Assembly: GCA_016839655.1 (NCBI GenBank)
Contig: JAEOTW010000068.1
Coordinates: 1-26,424, forward strand
Source: Promethearchaeota archaeon
Lineage (GTDB): Archaea; Asgardarchaeota; Lokiarchaeia; Sigynarchaeales; SOKP01
Reading direction: 5' to 3'
DNA length: 26,424 nt
Made by a program: the position numbers and the translations under genes. Under the pieces are notes generated by a model. It worked only from the letters and a program-made list of their open reading frames with translations, was not told the origin of the DNA and searched no databases. Each line of letters starts with the position of its first letter. Within the stretch, counting starts at the first letter, position 1. Below are positions 24,144 to 26,424 of this stretch, piece by piece.

Positions 24144-24219
24144 GTCAGTTCCCTGACAAACCCTTGAATAGAATGAGTGTGTGAGGTGAGTACTCAAAGC
24201 CTTTGCACAGGGAACTGAT
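24144..24219. ncRNA. Candidate structured small RNA (11-bp stem, GC-rich against background)
   Basis: TCAGTTCCCTG (24145-24155) pairs perfectly with CAGGGAACTGA (24208-24218). CAAA/TTTG and CTTGA/TCAAAG could extend the stem inward. The 74 bases are about 46% G+C in intergenic sequence nearer 25%. It is not a tRNA: there is no T-arm and the stem is too long. TATA-like sequences lie at suitable distances on both sides (ATGATAAAAG to the left; TTATATA on the minus strand near 24250). Strand is therefore undecided. On the minus strand the loop reads TACTCACCTCA, complementary to the Shine-Dalgarno region of the neighbouring 88-residue gene. Confidence 0.45.
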
Positions 24220-24292
24220 AATAAAATTGTGTGTTCAGTTTAGGGTATATAATTTAATTTAAGAGAAAAAGTAAAATCAGAAAAAAGAGTTC

Positions 24293-24559
24293 TTACGCAT
24301 TGGCTAAATATTCATTTAGTACGATGTTTAATTCGACTTCAGAGTTTTGGATCTTCTTAAGAAGATTCCTCAAGCCATACTCATTCAACAGTAGCTCGAT
24401 AAGATTCTTATACACTGCCGTAATATTATCCCTCCCGGCGTCATAATAAAATTTATTATCACTCAGGGTAAGTTCCATAATATCATATAAACCCCGTAGG
24501 GCGTCCTTTATATTTTCAAAATTCTTGAATGCTTTTTCTTTCGATTTTAAACTGTTCAT
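24293..24559 (-). CDS. Small helical hypothetical protein
   Basis: 88 residues, Leu-, Asn- and Lys/Glu-rich, apparently all alpha-helical (KAFKNFENIKDALRGLYDIM, NLIELLLNEYGLRNLLKKIQ). No signal peptide, membrane segment or metal motif is seen. I recognise no family. The ATG at 24559 has a strong GAGGTGA Shine-Dalgarno about ten bases upstream, which supports a real gene. About 40 bp upstream lies a TATA-like sequence enclosed by a GATCAT/ATGATC palindrome. A T-rich stretch follows the stop on its strand, so termination may come before the hairpin at 24144-24219. Confidence 0.65.
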   Translation of the reverse strand: MNSLKSKEKAFKNFENIKDALRGLYDIMELTLSDNKFYYDAGRDNITAVYKNLIELLLNEYGLRNLLKKIQNSEVELNIVLNEYLANA

Positions 24560-24593
24560 AAAAACTTACTCACCTCAAGTAAATTATGTAAAG

Positions 24594-24613
24594 GATCATA
24601 TATAAAGATGATC
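24594..24613 (-). promoter_or_regulatory. Palindrome enclosing the TATA-like box of the 88-residue gene
   Basis: GATCAT (24594-24599) and ATGATC (24608-24613) flank ATATAAAG; on the minus strand the centre reads CTTTATAT. It is 35-55 bases upstream of the start codon. A protein bound here would block TBP, as many archaeal repressors do. Confidence 0.45.
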
Positions 24614-24968
24614 GTTTTGCATAATTTGTCCGTCGCGATACAAACATTTGGATAGTGGGATCGATCACCCCTCGGCGATATTGATCAGAAAATCTTTTTA
24701 TAAGCAATCACTTATGGATAATATATTTAACTCAATGTCAATAATCGTAAAAACGAGTATCGAAAAGTGTAAGTTTGTCACGAAATCAATCACATAATTG
24801 AGATATTTGATCAACATCATACTTTTAAAATTAGTGTTATTATAGAGTAGGGAGGCTATATTCTGTCTCTTTTAAAGATTGAATAAGGTTATTTGATAGA
24901 AATCAAACAATTGAATGCAAAAAGAAAAAAAAAAGATAAGAATTAAAAGCATATTGAAAATTGTTAAT
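24614..24968. other. Gene-free region
   Basis: No open frame of note on either strand. About 24627-24690 is less AT-rich than its surroundings and contains TCGCGA, GATCGATC (24659-24666) and two related words, GTCGCGATA and CGGCGATA. TTGATCA occurs at about 24682 and TTTGATCAA at about 24809. The remainder is AT-rich without clear structure. Confidence 0.4.
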
Positions 24969-25208
24969 CTACTCGGGAACAAACAGTTCTCCTAGCTCAG
25001 TTATTTGAATTTCTTTATTTCTTCCGCTTTTCGGTCTTTCAATGAGACCTAATTGCTCAAGGCTTTTAAGATGCAAAGATGCTGTGCTTCCTTTAATATT
25101 AAATACTTCTTGAATATCCTTAGAATCTATTGGTTTTTTTCGATCTTTATTTGCTTTTAAGTAACTGAGAATTTTCCAGGGTAATTTGTATAGAAGCTTA
25201 GATATAAT
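24969..25208 (-). pseudogene. Winged-helix (MarR/ArsR-like) gene remnant without a start codon
   Basis: On the minus strand an 79-codon open stretch reads LLYKLPWKILSYLKANKDRK, then DSKDIQEVFNIKGSTASLHL, KSLEQLGLIERPKSGRNKE and IQITELGELFVPE before TAG (24969-24971). This is a well-formed winged helix with recognition helix and wing. In frame, only ATT/ATA/TCT/AAG/CTT codons separate it from a TAA at 25209-25211, so no ATG, GTG or TTG precedes the domain. It is probably a 5'-truncated or frameshifted gene; initiation at ATT or ATA, or a short sequencing error upstream, are alternatives. Its start would be about 80 bp downstream of the 132-residue gene on the same strand. Confidence 0.6.
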
Positions 25209-25289
25209 TTACCTGATGATTAAAATTTCTATTTATTAGTAGAAATGGAAAAGAAATATTTTGTGAATGATAGAACAGCAATAAAAATC

Positions 25290-25688
25290 TTACTCTACAA
25301 GGGTTTCAAGAAGTTCTGTTGTCTCTTCAATGATTTTCTTGACAGGCATGGATTCAAAAATAAAACCCCCTGAGAATTTTGAATAATATCCTTCATAACA
25401 TTCAATGAACTCTTTTAATTCAGAAAATTTATCTTTTTCTAACCAAATTTTACGCTTGAGTTTTAATACCCATATATCAATTTTGTCTTTAGTGTGAAAA
25501 TCTTCCACTATTATGAAATATTGATTTTCATAGAGAATCTCTTTCGATCCTCTCCTCTTGACAGGTCTTATCACGGTACGGGCGGGGCTAGGCTTCTTAT
25601 TGTAATGCCTATTCACAATACCTATTATATTAGAAATATGTTCCTCAAGCTTCTTACTGGATAAATATTCCGTTAAGTCATCTTTCAT
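25290..25688 (-). CDS. Hypothetical protein, 132 residues
   Basis: I recognise no family. The N-terminal part is helical (KDDLTEYLSSKKLEEHISNIIGIVNRHYNKK). A basic linker (SPARTVIRPVKRRGSK) follows, then a beta-rich part (YENQYFIIVEDFHTKDKIDIW, LKLKRKIWLEKDKF), a second helix (SELKEFIECYEGYY), a Gly-rich strand (FSGGFIFESMPVKK) and a final acidic helix. No signal peptide or membrane segment is seen. There is no clear Shine-Dalgarno; an AT-rich GATATAATATAA lies 13-24 bases upstream, so a leaderless message is possible. It lies 80 bp upstream of the winged-helix remnant on the same strand. The length and balanced composition make it a likely real gene. Confidence 0.65.
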   Translation of the reverse strand: MKDDLTEYLSSKKLEEHISNIIGIVNRHYNKKPSPARTVIRPVKRRGSKEILYENQYFIIVEDFHTKDKIDIWVLKLKRKIWLEKDKFSELKEFIECYEGYYSKFSGGFIFESMPVKKIIEETTELLETLVE

Positions 25689-26139
25689 TTCTTGAACCGT
25701 TATATTATATCATCCCTCTTTTTGTCTTCAATCTTAAAATATTGTTAGAATATGAAAGGAAGTATTGCATAAATCTGTGGATAGAGAAGTGATTTATTGA
25801 TTTCATCATAATTTTTTTTTTGAATATGAATTTAGTAAATTCATATATTCTGAAAGGCCAATTCAACTACAAAGTGTAATTATCCATCATCTAAAGAGTA
25901 GTGTAATGAAGAAAGTAAAATAATTTTAATCGAGAGCATCTTCTATACTTCTTACCATTTCAAACCGACCTAAATTGATTTTCCAAACATAATGTAAATT
26001 ATAGAGAAAGTATAAAAAGTAAGTTGTTCAATATTATTAATTAATCCATAGGGTATTGAAAAATATAAATCTCTTGTAGGAAAAAAGCATGTTTTGTTCT
26101 CCTTGTGTTGAAAAATTAATTGATACGGAAAAATAAAAG
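25689..26139. other. Gene-free region before the last gene
   Basis: No convincing gene. The minus-strand frame at 26037-26294 is the antisense of the surface protein that begins at 26140. The only clear structure is the inverted repeat at 25824-25846. Confidence 0.4.
25824..25846. repeat. 10-bp perfect inverted repeat
   Basis: ATATGAATTT-AGT-AAATTCATAT, next to a T10 run on its left. It is about 290 bp before the last gene and 135 bp before the 132-residue gene (opposite direction). Since the T run comes before the stem on the plus strand and would be an A run after it on the minus strand, it is not a classic terminator; an operator is possible. Confidence 0.35.
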
Positions 26140-26424
26140 ATGAAGAAAAAAACTCTTGCTGTTATCATTATCTCTGGTTTGATAATGATTGTTTTAGTTA
26201 TCGGTCTTATCGGAATGTTTAGGCAACCTCCGGTATTATTAGAGGATACCTTTTCATCTATATGGAATACCACAAAAGTAAGTTCGGGATCCACCGGGAG
26301 TAATACAGTAAAGTTGCCTTTGGAAGCCTCTGGTACTTATAACTTTAACGTTAATTGGGGAGATGGGACTAATGATGTAATTGTGAGCTGGGATCAGTCT
26401 GCAGTCACGCATACCTATGCATCT
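26140..26424 (+). CDS. BspA/DUF285-like surface protein, 5' part (cut by window edge)
   Basis: 95 codons are visible from ATG 26140 and the frame is open at the right edge. A short basic start (MKKKT) leads into a hydrophobic segment LAVIIISGLIMIVLVIGLIG, so the protein is exported and anchored or cleaved. The following FSSIWNTTKVSSGSTGSNTV, KLPLEASGTYNFNVNWGDGT and IVSWDQSAVTHTYAS match the entry segment of BspA-type (DUF285) leucine-rich surface proteins, where 'W-T-K-S-SGS-N-KLPL-GTY-F-V-WGDG' precedes the repeats. Such proteins are common in Asgard genomes and in some bacteria. The repeats themselves are outside the window. Confidence 0.8.
   Translation, partial: MKKKTLAVIIISGLIMIVLVIGLIGMFRQPPVLLEDTFSSIWNTTKVSSGSTGSNTVKLPLEASGTYNFNVNWGDGTNDVIVSWDQSAVTHTYAS

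Noticed and set aside
24145..24218. A 74-base hairpin region of tRNA length
   Set aside because: The closing stem is 11 bp rather than 7, there is no T-arm (GGTTC) and no anticodon arm; it is kept only as an unassigned small RNA candidate.
25824..25846. Inverted repeat beside a T run considered as a terminator
   Set aside because: The T run is on the wrong side of the stem for the plus strand and would be an A run after it on the minus strand.
26037..26294. 85-codon minus-strand frame at the right edge
   Set aside because: It is the antisense of the BspA-like gene starting at 26140, whose export segment and WGDG motif are far more convincing.

Overview
The window looks like part of an archaeal chromosome, most likely an Asgard (Promethearchaeota/Loki-type) archaeon. 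The evidence is an AT-rich genome, an archaeal aEF-1beta next to its usual small zinc-ribbon partner, a Ras/Rab-like small GTPase, an archaeal-style Lrp regulator, TATA-box promoters with oligo-T ends, and many large secreted or membrane-anchored surface proteins. MutS and MutL of bacterial type are also present. The lineage is inferred from gene content only; no 16S or ribosomal marker is in view.

Positions 1-7,000 are housekeeping-like: the 3' part of mutS (cut by the left edge), a convergent GT87-like membrane glycosyltransferase, mutL with an intact endonuclease motif, a zinc-ribbon/aEF-1beta operon, a CxxC plus winged-helix protein convergent with a small GTPase, and an Lrp/AsnC regulator. 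Positions 7,200-8,700 carry a complete dihydrolipoamide dehydrogenase without partner subunits.

Positions 8,900-12,300 hold two divergent units of multi-pass membrane proteins. One begins with a winged-helix protein, and between the units lies a 15-bp inverted repeat made of TTGT-N3-ACAA sites. A 319-residue secreted tryptophan-rich protein follows.

Positions 13,600-24,050 are the most unusual part: a paralogous surface-protein island. Four large proteins share a LamG/concanavalin-like domain. One (750 aa) has two nearly identical copies and a PGF-type C-terminal anchor. One (725 aa) crosses the membrane and has a cytosolic zinc finger plus two helical repeats. Two (515 and 894 aa) end in caspase-like (clan CD) protease domains with His and Cys in place. 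A two-winged-helix regulator lies in the middle. The leaders of three of the genes share a 23-bp promoter-like element. The regulator plus LamG-caspase cassette has been duplicated; the second regulator copy carries a stop codon, and the first caspase gene appears frameshifted just after its start.

Positions 24,050-26,424 are sparse: a GC-rich hairpin that could be a small RNA, two small hypothetical genes, a winged-helix gene remnant lacking a start codon, and the start of a BspA/DUF285-like surface protein running off the right edge.
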